Shown piece after piece: positions 35,851 to 43,669 of a stretch of 57,484 nucleotides of DNA; position 1 is the first letter of the stretch; every line of letters begins with the position of its first letter. Source of the stretch: Desulfonatronovibrio sp. (GTDB lineage: Bacteria > Desulfobacterota > Desulfovibrionia > Desulfovibrionales > Desulfonatronovibrionaceae); the NCBI GenBank assembly GCA_003566455.1, contig PXDF01000145.1:1-57484 (forward strand). The letters run 5' to 3'. The notes below the pieces were generated by a model. That model was given only the letters and a program-made list of their open reading frames with translations. It did no database searches and was not told the DNA's origin. Position numbers and translations under genes: made by a program.

Positions 35851-36123
35851 TCAGGAAACAGCATCCTTGAGCAGCTTGCCTGCCTTAAACTTTGGAGCAC
35901 GGTTAGCAGGAATATTGATAGCCTTTCCTGTCTGAGGGTTGCGACCTTTTCTCGCCTGTCTCTGGGCCACTGAGAAAGAACCGAAACCGGTCAGGTTAAC
36001 CTTGCCACCAGCTTTCAATTCTTCAGTAACAATTTCAATAAGCCCGTTCAGGGCCTCGCCTGCCTTGGCCCTGGTCATGCCGGTTTTTTCCGCGAGTTTG
36101 GCTGTTAATTGTGTTTTGTTCAT
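35851..36123 (-). CDS. hup: HU-family DNA-binding protein
   Basis: A 90-residue histone-like protein that bends and compacts DNA. MNKTQLTAKLAEKTGMTRAK opens the helical dimer part; GFGSFSVAQRQARKGRNPQT and IPANRAPKFKAGK form the DNA-gripping arm and final strand. It acts in the cytoplasm as a dimer. Single gene with AAAGGAGTC before the ATG. Confidence 0.96.
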   Translation of the reverse strand: MNKTQLTAKLAEKTGMTRAKAGEALNGLIEIVTEELKAGGKVNLTGFGSFSVAQRQARKGRNPQTGKAINIPANRAPKFKAGKLLKDAVS

Positions 36124-36262
36124 AGAGACTCCTTTTGAAGCGGGTTTGATTCTTTACTGGACTGGGGTTTTCCTAATACGAAGCTGTACAGATCTCAAGT
36201 CTGCCGGCTGGAACCGGTCCTGATTTCCGGAAAAAAAGAACTAAGCGGTTAAGCATACCTGA

Positions 36263-38146
36263 CTAAGGACATATTACCTGAGCCGGCGTATTTTCCAGGC
36301 AGTCGGATTCCACAACTTCCAGAAAAACCTCCACCAGGTCAGGATCAAACTGAGTACCTGCGCATTTCCTGAGTTCTTCCATGGCCTCTGCAAATGACAT
36401 GGCTTTTCTGTATGGCCGATAGTTAGTCATTGCATCATAAGCGTCGATAATTGCCAGAATCCGGCATTCAATGGGAATCTCTCTCCCTTTCAAACCCAGA
36501 GGGTAACCTTCTCCATCCCAGCGTTCGCGGTGCTTAAGGATGAGGTCGGCTATTTCAGCCAGATCAATGCTGGCCCGGGCAATTCGATTTCCGTTTTCCG
36601 GATGCTTTCGCATTATCTTCCACTCTTCTTCAGTCAACGGACTTGGCTTGAAGAGAATATGGTCTGGAATGCCAACCTTGCCCAGATCATGAACCTGGGC
36701 CAGAAGGGCCAGATCTTTCAGCTGTTTTTCAGAAAGCTCGACCTTTTTCCCAACCAGACGGCATAGACTCTCCAGCCTGTGCAGGTGGCTGTTATTTGCA
36801 AAAGTCCGTTCCTTCATGGTAGACATGAGGGATCTGATGATCTGCGTGCGTGCTGTTACATCCTTTTTCATCTTATTAAGGTACATGAGATCATCCGCTT
36901 CTTTGAAAACAGAGGCTATATCTTTTTCCGCATCTTCGGCAACAGCCATGCCCATGGAAAAGCTAAGGGGCAGCTGGTCCTGTTTTGTCTGGTTGTGTTT
37001 ATCAATCCTGTCTCTGATCCGGTCTATGATTTTTTTGCCGGTCTGATAGTCGGTTCTGGGCAGAAAAGCCACGAATTCATCCCCGCCGTACCTGGCCAGA
37101 ATATCAGATTTGCGCAGGGCTTCCTGCAATAGAACAACGCATTGTATTAAAAGTTTATCCCCGTACTCATGGCCGTGAGAGTCGTTGATGAGTTTCAGTC
37201 CGTCCACATCTATGGAGATGATTGTGACAGGGTATTCCCTGCTTTTGTTAAGGCGTTTCATCTCATTTTCAAAGTATGCCCGGTTGTAAACACCAGTCAA
37301 TTGATCATGAAAACTAAGATACTTGAGCCGCTCTTCTGTCTGCTTGCGCTTGGTTATGTCGGTATGGGTGCCGAACATCATCAGTGGTTTTCCGTCGGGA
37401 GTCCGGGTAACAACCCGGCCTCGGCTATGTATCCATATCCAGCATCCATTCTTGTGTTTCATTCTGCATTCAAAATCAAAGTGGGATAATTCGCCAGCGA
37501 AATGGCGCATCAACAATTTGTTGAATCGGCTAAGGTCGTTGGGGTTGGTAAGCTTTTCCATGGTCTTGATGCTTATTGGAGACAGCTCATCAAGGCTATA
37601 ACCCAGGATTTGCGTCCAGTTCTCATCAAAAAAAGCTTCCCCGGTCTGAACATTCCATTCCCAGGTGCCGACATTGGAGCCCTGAATTATGTTTTGCAGG
37701 CGCAAACTCTGCCCCTGAAGAGCTTCCTCGGATTCCTTGTGTTTAGTCACGTCAATGATGAATCCCTGATAATGGCTGATATCACCGTTTTTATCCCGGA
37801 TTGCCCGGGCACTTATGGACGCCCAGAATTTGGAACCATCGCAGCGAAGCAGGCGGCATTCATAATTGACCACTTGACCATGAAGCTCCAGGAGACACTG
37901 GTATTCTTTTCTTTTACCGGGGTCGGCGTATACTTGTTTGGCAATATCATTTATTGACTCAACCATCTTTTCAGGGGTTTCATAACCAAACATTCGAGCC
38001 ATGGCAGGATTAGCTGACCGGAAATAACCCTGGGGCGTTGACATGAAGATACCAACAGGGGCGTTTATCACCAGGTCTCGATGCTCATTAAGACTGACTT
38101 TTTCAAATTGACAACTGAATTTAGGGCAGTAAATGCTTTTTAACAT
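36263..38146 (-). CDS. PAS-PAS-GGDEF-HD-GYP cyclic-di-GMP protein
   Basis: A 627-residue signalling protein. Two PAS sensor domains (about 20-135 and 150-275, the second with the PAC-type segment GTHTDITKRKQ) precede a GGDEF domain with an intact RYGGDEF active loop (about 390), then an HD-GYP domain with HDLGKVGIPD and HRERWDGEGYPLGL. Diguanylate cyclase and phosphodiesterase centres both look complete, so it could make or degrade cyclic-di-GMP depending on the PAS input. No membrane segment is seen, so it should be cytoplasmic. It stands alone. Confidence 0.9.
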   Translation of the reverse strand: MLKSIYCPKFSCQFEKVSLNEHRDLVINAPVGIFMSTPQGYFRSANPAMARMFGYETPEKMVESINDIAKQVYADPGKRKEYQCLLELHGQVVNYECRLLRCDGSKFWASISARAIRDKNGDISHYQGFIIDVTKHKESEEALQGQSLRLQNIIQGSNVGTWEWNVQTGEAFFDENWTQILGYSLDELSPISIKTMEKLTNPNDLSRFNKLLMRHFAGELSHFDFECRMKHKNGCWIWIHSRGRVVTRTPDGKPLMMFGTHTDITKRKQTEERLKYLSFHDQLTGVYNRAYFENEMKRLNKSREYPVTIISIDVDGLKLINDSHGHEYGDKLLIQCVVLLQEALRKSDILARYGGDEFVAFLPRTDYQTGKKIIDRIRDRIDKHNQTKQDQLPLSFSMGMAVAEDAEKDIASVFKEADDLMYLNKMKKDVTARTQIIRSLMSTMKERTFANNSHLHRLESLCRLVGKKVELSEKQLKDLALLAQVHDLGKVGIPDHILFKPSPLTEEEWKIMRKHPENGNRIARASIDLAEIADLILKHRERWDGEGYPLGLKGREIPIECRILAIIDAYDAMTNYRPYRKAMSFAEAMEELRKCAGTQFDPDLVEVFLEVVESDCLENTPAQVICP

Positions 38147-38888
38147 TTCTAGCTCAGATGTGTTAAAGGTGGTAATTTTTTTATTGTTTCCCCTGCAGGA
38201 GGATTATATAAAAAACAGAGTCAATAGACATTTCGTTATGGCAAGAATTATACCAATAAAAGAGGCACGATTGTGAAACGCAGGCGCTGTCATAATAATT
38301 ACCGTAATTGAGCGATTATTCTACGTCATGGCCACGCCCGGCACCCGCTTGGGTTAATATTATCTTGCCTTATATCATTATGAACATCTCAAGTGTATGC
38401 CGGGCGTGGCCATGACGGGTTTATCAGAAATTTACAGGTGAAATCCCTCAATTGAGGTATTAATAAAGGGAGCTGGACTTTAGCCATTCTGAATAAGAGC
38501 ACAGAAGACATTCTTCAGCCATTCCCGGATGTCAGGGTTTAACCAGGCTTATCTTTTCTGGTAAAAATAAAAATTAGTCCTAAAAAAACAGACCAATCTT
38601 ATTTTTCAGGATAAAAAGTATTTCGCACGAATATCATTTCGCGAGGTCATGACTGAGCTTGTTGTCTAAAAAGCATTTCATGGCAGTGTTAATATTTTTT
38701 TCAGTTGATTTTTGCTTTGAGGGGGAGAAAGCATAATCTGGCTGATTTTCTGTTTCTCCTATCAGGTTAAGAGTATAATTCTTGCAACAAAATTTGTTAA
38801 GATTTGTTTTATCAGCCAGATTATCCAGATTGATAAAACTCGAAAAAACACCGGCACAAAGATATTTTATCGCCATAAGAGGTTAAAT
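38147..38888. other. Long intergenic stretch holding MITE copy B
   Basis: Besides the palindromic element, no supported gene is seen. An 80-codon frame at 38634-38876 on the minus strand has no ribosome-binding site or recognisable pattern and lies in AT-rich DNA; I treat it as non-coding. Confidence 0.5.
38306..38453. repeat. Palindromic MITE-like repeat, copy B
   Basis: The outer ends AATTGAGCGATTATTC and GAAATCCCTCAATT flank a perfect 19-base inverted repeat, GTCATGGCCACGCCCGGCA (38325-38343) and its complement (38398-38416). The flanks outside the inner stem match copy A (GAGCGATT then TTCTA before GTCAT; ATGAC then GG, TTATCA and TTACAGG), while the inner stems differ. Confidence 0.8.
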
Positions 38889-39233
38889 ATGCCAGAATCT
38901 AAAGTTTTCAGTGAAAAAGAAATTCACCTGGCCAAGCAGCTTCGCGACCATGCCAAGACAATAAATGAATACCGCAAGGCTTTATCCGTGATTCTGGTTG
39001 CCGAACATAATATTGACGTGGAACAGACAGCCGAGCTCCTTGGAATAAGCCGAAGAACGGTTTTCCGTAACCAGGAATTAATGCGCGATCAAAAGATCCC
39101 ATCTCAATAAAACCGGCAGAACCAGGCGGGCTCTTCCATGGCTTTTGAAAAGGAGCAAGATTTATTGGCCCAATGGGAGGAAAAAAGTGGCCGACAGAGA
39201 AGATTGCCTGATTTTGACGATCTTGAAAGGTAA
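38889..39233 (+). pseudogene. Broken helix-turn-helix transposase-like N-terminal gene
   Basis: The first 73 codons encode a Homeodomain-like helix-turn-helix (VEQTAELLGISRRTVFRNQE), as found at the N-terminus of IS630-like transposases. A TAA at 39108-39110 interrupts the frame, but the same frame goes on with SSMAFEKEQDLLAQWEEKS, the kind of segment that follows the HTH in such proteins, and stops at 39233. No catalytic DDE part follows. This is best read as a decayed remnant; the 73-residue HTH protein could still be made. Confidence 0.6.
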
Positions 39234-39278
39234 ATATAGATATCAGGAAAACAGGAATAACAGTATTTCAGGAGACTG

Positions 39279-39455
39279 ATGATGAAACTATGGGAGAAGG
39301 TGTTTGTCTTACTGGCAATAATTTCCCTTACCTTCTTCGGTTTTGTTGACTCCGGTTGGGTTTTCTTCCTTTTGTCTAATTCACTATCTCCCATTGACCG
39401 TCAGGACGTCTGCAGGCAGTACCGTAACCCTGCTGGATCTGGCCGCCTACGATAA
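39279..39455 (+). CDS. Possible small membrane protein
   Basis: A 58-codon frame opening with two ATG codons 5-8 bases after AGGAG. Residues 5-32 are hydrophobic (VFVLLAIISLTFFGFVDSGW and on). Its 3' half runs antisense to the end of the glycine-zipper gene and loses a natural composition there, so it may be a truncated or spurious gene. No family recognised. Confidence 0.3.
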   Translation: MMKLWEKVFVLLAIISLTFFGFVDSGWVFFLLSNSLSPIDRQDVCRQYRNPAGSGRLR

Positions 39456-39846
39456 TTTCTGTCTGGTATTCTCTGCAGTACTGTCCAGTGGTTTGAACCC
39501 GGTAAGTCTTGACAGGCTGCACTCTATACGAAGTCTGAGTGTCTGGATTATGCCACTGAACAGGCTGGCCGGTGGGGACGGTTTCAAGGGTTTGATTCAG
39601 TTGAACTCTGTCCATCCTGTCCATTCTGTCCAGGTAACTGCCAACATAACCACCCAGGGCGGCGCCCAACAGGGTACCCCCTATGATTGCGGCAATATTT
39701 CCGGTACCCTTGCCGATCTGAGCGCCCGCGATACCGCCGCCGATACCGCCCAGTGCAGCTCCGCCAACGGTATGCTGTTGTCCGGCGCATCCTGTTAAAA
39801 GAAATAAAGTTATAACCAGACCGGCCATAATCTTTTTCACAGACAT
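39376..39846 (-). CDS. Glycine-zipper outer-membrane lipoprotein (17-kDa antigen-like)
   Basis: A 156-residue lipoprotein. The signal peptide ends in LLTGC, a good lipobox. A glycine-zipper segment follows (GGAALGGIGGGIAGAQIGKG and IIGGTLLGAALGGYVGSYLD), then a C-terminal domain with RVQTTGQYCREYQTEIIVGG and CRRPDGQWEIVN, as in rickettsial 17-kDa surface antigens. A structural or membrane-stress role is likely. AGGAGG stands before the ATG. Confidence 0.85.
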   Translation of the reverse strand: MSVKKIMAGLVITLFLLTGCAGQQHTVGGAALGGIGGGIAGAQIGKGTGNIAAIIGGTLLGAALGGYVGSYLDRMDRMDRVQLNQTLETVPTGQPVQWHNPDTQTSYRVQPVKTYRVQTTGQYCREYQTEIIVGGQIQQGYGTACRRPDGQWEIVN

Positions 39847-40266
39847 ATCCCCCTCCTGGGTTAATTTGTTAATTCCATTGTTGAAGCCGGCAATGAAGTC
39901 AGTCTGTCATTGTTTGAACAGACTGCCCTGACTAATCTTAAGAAGTTGGAACGTATTGGTCAATATTGTATTAAGCAAAATAGATACCAGAAGCTTATAA
40001 AAAATTATACAATGATTTTGGTATGATATATAGGCGAGGGCTTTGGCCTGGGTGCTGAAAAAGATAAAGTGCAAAAAAACAATGCACAGCTGTGCAAAAA
40101 AAGTAATTATCGAATAAGAGCATAAGTTTTAATCAGCCATACGCGGGGCATCTAAAAAACATGGAGACAGCAAATCCACAGCTGACTTCAAAGAATCGAA
40201 AATCTTCAAAATTAGTCAAAGAAAAGTTCTGTCTCAGAGTTCAGGCAGGCAATAAAACGCAAAGGG
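39847..40266. other. AT-rich intergenic stretch
   Basis: No gene is seen. A 14-base perfect palindrome TGCACAGCTGTGCA at 40083-40096, followed on the minus strand by TTGTTTTTTTG, could be a weak terminator for the DUF1328 transcript. The remainder is likely the promoter region of the glycine-zipper gene. Confidence 0.5.
40083..40096 (-). terminator. Candidate terminator downstream of the DUF1328 gene
   Basis: TGCACAGCTGTGCA is self-complementary and is followed on the minus strand by a run of T bases. The stem is only five base pairs with a four-base loop, so strength is doubtful. Confidence 0.35.
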
Positions 40267-40428
40267 TCAATGATTCATGGCCTTGAAAAAAAGATTGAAG
40301 ACCGACAGCGTTAAGAACACAATAAAAAGTGCCTGGGCTAACCATGACAGGGCTCCAGCGATTCCGGAAAAGCCAAGAATTCCAGCCAGGATTGTCACAA
40401 TCAAAAAGATAAGGGCCCAGTTGAGCAT
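40267..40428 (-). CDS. DUF1328 (YtjA) small membrane protein
   Basis: A 53-residue, almost wholly hydrophobic protein with two membrane helices: LIFLIVTILAGILGFSG and LSWLAQALFIVFLTLSVFNL. The pattern MLNWALIFLI...GFSGIAG matches the DUF1328/YtjA family. Function unknown. AAAGGAG lies eight bases before the ATG. It follows a secreted acidic protein gene on the same strand, 59 bases downstream. Confidence 0.85.
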   Translation of the reverse strand: MLNWALIFLIVTILAGILGFSGIAGALSWLAQALFIVFLTLSVFNLFFKAMNH

Positions 40429-40487
40429 AGGATCTCCTTTAATTCTGGTAAATAAGATGATTGAGAATCATAATAAATTCAATTTTA

Positions 40488-40799
40488 TCAGCAACCTTTC
40501 GAGTTAAGGTGCTTTCCTGAGGAATCAGCGGGCAGTTCAAAGCCATCCTTTTCTTTGTCCTGGCAGGCTTCGGGAACATGTTTTTCCCATGATTCATGCT
40601 TTTCATCGTGTTCAAAATATTCAGGAACATCATAGTCCAGAAATTCATCAGGATCACCCGGATTTTCAATGTAAGGGGCAGAATGTTTTTCCTGCTGAGA
40701 GTCCACCTGTGCGTGGATGAACATTGCCAGCACCAGCACCAGCATTAATAAAATGCTTGTATTTACATTGGAAAATTTCATGATGATTTTTTTAAGCAT
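40488..40799 (-). CDS. Small secreted acidic protein, unknown
   Basis: A 103-residue protein with an N-terminal signal peptide (about residues 13-31, ending FIHAQVD) and a mature part rich in Asp, Glu and His, including ENPGDPDEFLDYDVPEYFEH. It ends in cysteine. No family recognised. The acidic and histidine-rich composition might bind metal ions, an inference only. ATG 40799 has AAGGAG six bases upstream. Confidence 0.6.
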   Translation of the reverse strand: MLKKIIMKFSNVNTSILLMLVLVLAMFIHAQVDSQQEKHSAPYIENPGDPDEFLDYDVPEYFEHDEKHESWEKHVPEACQDKEKDGFELPADSSGKHLNSKGC

Positions 40800-40802
40800 C
40801 AC

Positions 40803-41597
40803 AAACTCCTTATGTTTTATTCATTACTGATCAAAATCAAGAGGAAACTGAACCATAACAGGTTTAAATAAATTTTTCTTATATTCAGTATGATTCAGCA
40901 ATGGTTGAGCATGACCTTTGGAGTTTTTGGTTATTATGCTTATAAAAACCCTTGCAAAAGGCTTTTGTGCCTTGAGTTATGGTTGCCCATCTGTTTTGTT
41001 TCATGGATTTGTTCCAAACAGTATCTACGAGCCACTGCTTTTCAGCAACCCTTGTGCCAAGATCAAGAATAACAGAAAACGTTCCGCAATGATTGGGTTT
41101 TTTTCTTTGACCCGAGATTATAATCAGTGTCTTAAAGGATTCTGGAAGCTATTGGTGGGCAATTATTGTGATGGGGTGTGCAATAATTGTAACTTTTGAA
41201 TGTGGGTAAAGCTGTGACTTAAAGAGGTCCAAAGGTCTGAACGCAATGCTTTCAATGTTCGGATAATATTAAAATCAGATGCCGGGGTTTATCCTGAATC
41301 GCTCAGTTTGGCGCTTTGTTCCCGGGGAAATCAGCTCTTCAGTGATGCTGCAAGATTATATGATAGAACAATGAATCGCATTTCCCCTTGTCATGAAAGG
41401 TCATCTGTTACAAGATTTCACAGAGGGACGGGTCCAAAAAGCTCAAGCCTCTGCTGCTCGCACTTTTGGTGCAGGTTTTCATCAGGTTCAGAGGCGGAGA
41501 ACAGAATTGAAGGATTATCTTCATTTGGATTGTCTTCCAGGCATACTCTCTGATTTCTTTTCTGCAACCAGCTGAATTTTAATGTTAAAAAGGTTAA
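40803..41597. other. Long intergenic stretch without supported genes
   Basis: Several short frames exist (for example from 40918 and 41393 on the plus strand), but none has a good ribosome-binding site or recognisable protein pattern. The region near 41295 (GAATCGCTCAG) recalls an end of the MITE family but no partner end was found. I see nothing firm here. Confidence 0.4.
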
Positions 41598-41627
41598 ATG
41601 GTCAGGGTATTTTGTGGGGTGGTAAGT

Positions 41628-43058
41628 ATGGCAGTCAAAAAGATATTCTCAAGAATGAGCATTACATCCAGGTTGCTGGCCTGGTCCCTGGTGCTGATGG
41701 CGATATTCTATCTCATCATAATTTATTTTTTTCACGGCATCCGGGACCTGGTTTCAACCACCGACGGCATAGTCAATAAAGATTTTGAAGTGGTGGCTAT
41801 TACTGAGCAACTGGTGGACACGACCCTGCTTTTTGTTGAAAGCAGACGAAAATACGAGATTCTTGGCAGGTATGAGTATTACCAGGCATCACTTGACCAC
41901 CTCAATGCTTTTGAGAGGCTTTTGAGTGATCTGCCCCAGGATGCTGATTTTTCCCTGATTGAAAAGGGAGCTGGTTTACTGGGAATCAACCTGTTAGATG
42001 ATTCGGGCCAACAGGAAATTACTTTGCCCGGTGAGGAGGCTTTGTCGGTCTGGATTCAGAGTGTCACCGAACTTCGAGGTGATTACCTGGACCGGATCAG
42101 CCTGAGGATGCAGAGCATGTATAACCGTGGTGTACAGGCCCAGAGACTGGGGTTCATGGGTCTGGGTCTGGTAACCTTTATGGGTCTTTCAGGAAGCCTG
42201 GCCATCGCCTTTTTTTTGAACAGGTCCATGCGCGAGTTCCGTAAAGGGATCTCTGGAATGGCCTTTAGTGAAGATTTTAAGCCAGTAAATGTGACATCTC
42301 ATGGAGAGCTGGGTGAACTGGCCATGGCGTTCAACAGGATGGGGCTCAGGCTTAAGCGGGAGGAAGAAATGCGATCACAATTCATATCCTTGCTCAGTCA
42401 TGAGATCCGCACACCCCTGACCAGCATCAGGGAATCCATAAACCTGGTCCTTGAGGGAGTTGCAGGCAACAAGCCGGGCGAAGAAGCCAGATTTCTGCAA
42501 ATCGCCCGCAAGGAAACCCTCAGGCTTTCAGAACTGCTGCAACGCCTGTTGCAGACATCAAGCCTTGAATCCGGGAAAATAAAACTGGAACCGACCATGT
42601 TGAATATTTATGCATTGCTTCAGCAGTCAATTGACAGGATTCTTCCTGTGGCGGAAGGGGCAAATGTTACCATAGATCTGGAGAGTACTGAAAAAGAAAG
42701 GTATATAAAGGCGGATATTGCCCATATTCAGCAAATATTGTTTAATCTGCTTGGAAACGCGGTCAAGTTTTCTCCCCCTGGAAGCCGGGTTATTTTAAGT
42801 TCTGTGTTTGTTCCCGGAGAAAATGCCATGCGCGTCCGCGTTACGGATCAGGGACCAGGAATCCCTGATGAGGAAAAAGAGCTTGTGTTTGATCGTTATT
42901 ACAGAGGAAAAAGCACGGAAAACTTAACTGACGGGGCCGGGCTGGGGCTGAATATTTCCAGACATATAATCAGGGCCCATGGCGGTGACCTGTGGCTGGA
43001 AAAAAGTTCTTCATCCGGAAGCGTGTTTTGTTTCACTCTTCCTGTTGCAATAGATTAA
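41628..43058 (+). CDS. glrK: Sensor histidine kinase, GlrK/QseE-like
   Basis: A 476-residue membrane kinase. Membrane helices lie near residues 14-36 and about 178-198, enclosing a periplasmic sensor of about 140 residues. A HAMP linker (ELGELAMAFNRMGLRL) follows, then the dimerisation helix with phospho-acceptor H258 in LLSHEIRTPLTS, and an ATPase domain with N box LFNLLGNAVKF, G1 DQGPGIPDEE and G2 GAGLGLNISRH. It is followed by a lipoprotein gene and a sigma-54 response regulator, the gene order of GlrK-QseG-GlrR. ATG 41628 has a weak GGGGTGG; 41598 is another possible start. Confidence 0.87.
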   Translation: MAVKKIFSRMSITSRLLAWSLVLMAIFYLIIIYFFHGIRDLVSTTDGIVNKDFEVVAITEQLVDTTLLFVESRRKYEILGRYEYYQASLDHLNAFERLLSDLPQDADFSLIEKGAGLLGINLLDDSGQQEITLPGEEALSVWIQSVTELRGDYLDRISLRMQSMYNRGVQAQRLGFMGLGLVTFMGLSGSLAIAFFLNRSMREFRKGISGMAFSEDFKPVNVTSHGELGELAMAFNRMGLRLKREEEMRSQFISLLSHEIRTPLTSIRESINLVLEGVAGNKPGEEARFLQIARKETLRLSELLQRLLQTSSLESGKIKLEPTMLNIYALLQQSIDRILPVAEGANVTIDLESTEKERYIKADIAHIQQILFNLLGNAVKFSPPGSRVILSSVFVPGENAMRVRVTDQGPGIPDEEKELVFDRYYRGKSTENLTDGAGLGLNISRHIIRAHGGDLWLEKSSSSGSVFCFTLPVAID

Positions 43059-43084
43059 CCCTGGAAAATGGAGGTAATACTCTT

Positions 43085-43669
43085 TTGTCTGGATTAAACA
43101 GATTTTATCCGGTTACCGTTTTATTGTTTCTGATTTTGATCTTAAGCGGTTGCGCCGCCCCCAGAACCGAGGTCCGGTTGCAGGAGCCAGAACTTGCCGG
43201 GGAAGAAAAGAGATCCCCTGAACAGGTACAGGAAATTATAAAAGAGGCAATGGACCGCTTACGCAGGGGACTTTATGAAGAAGCAAAGCAAAGCTTTCTC
43301 AAGGCTGAGAGGAATTCCGAGATTCCTGAGGTGCGTCGGGAAGCCAGGACAGGGTTTATACTGGCTGGCGCAATTTCCGCCAGGTCCTGGCCGGAGTCCA
43401 TGGTCTGGAAGGAAGAACTCGATGTTTTTCTTGAGCAGAACCCGGATAAGATTTTATTGCGTTCTGAAGTCCTGGAGTTTTTCGGCAGGATAGCCAGAGA
43501 ACACACAAGCCTGGAAGAAGAAAATCTTATTCTTAAAGATCAAAACAGAAACTTGAACAGTCGACTGCTGAACCTTGAAAAAGAGAATATAACCCTTAAA
43601 AGACAGATCCGGGACCTTGAGGAACTGTCCAACCTTATTGAACAGCAAAAACGGCAGCTTTTGGAATAA
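43085..43669 (+). CDS. qseG: QseG-like outer-membrane lipoprotein
   Basis: A 194-residue protein. The signal peptide ends with LILSGC, a lipobox. The middle is helical with TPR-like repeats (AMDRLRRGLYEEAKQSFLKA), and the C-terminus is a coiled coil (ENLILKDQNRNLNSRLLNLE). Position between a GlrK-like kinase and a GlrR-like regulator, plus the coiled-coil end, fits QseG, which in enterobacteria binds and activates the kinase. TTG 43085 is chosen because GGAGGT lies nine bases upstream. The stop overlaps the next ATG (TAATG). Confidence 0.78.
   Translation: MSGLNRFYPVTVLLFLILILSGCAAPRTEVRLQEPELAGEEKRSPEQVQEIIKEAMDRLRRGLYEEAKQSFLKAERNSEIPEVRREARTGFILAGAISARSWPESMVWKEELDVFLEQNPDKILLRSEVLEFFGRIAREHTSLEEENLILKDQNRNLNSRLLNLEKENITLKRQIRDLEELSNLIEQQKRQLLE

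Noticed and set aside
38634-38876. 80-codon minus-strand frame
   Set aside because: AT-rich, no ribosome-binding site, no family pattern.
40918-41199. Cysteine-containing 93-codon frame with a TTG start
   Set aside because: No good start signal and no protein-like pattern; likely chance.
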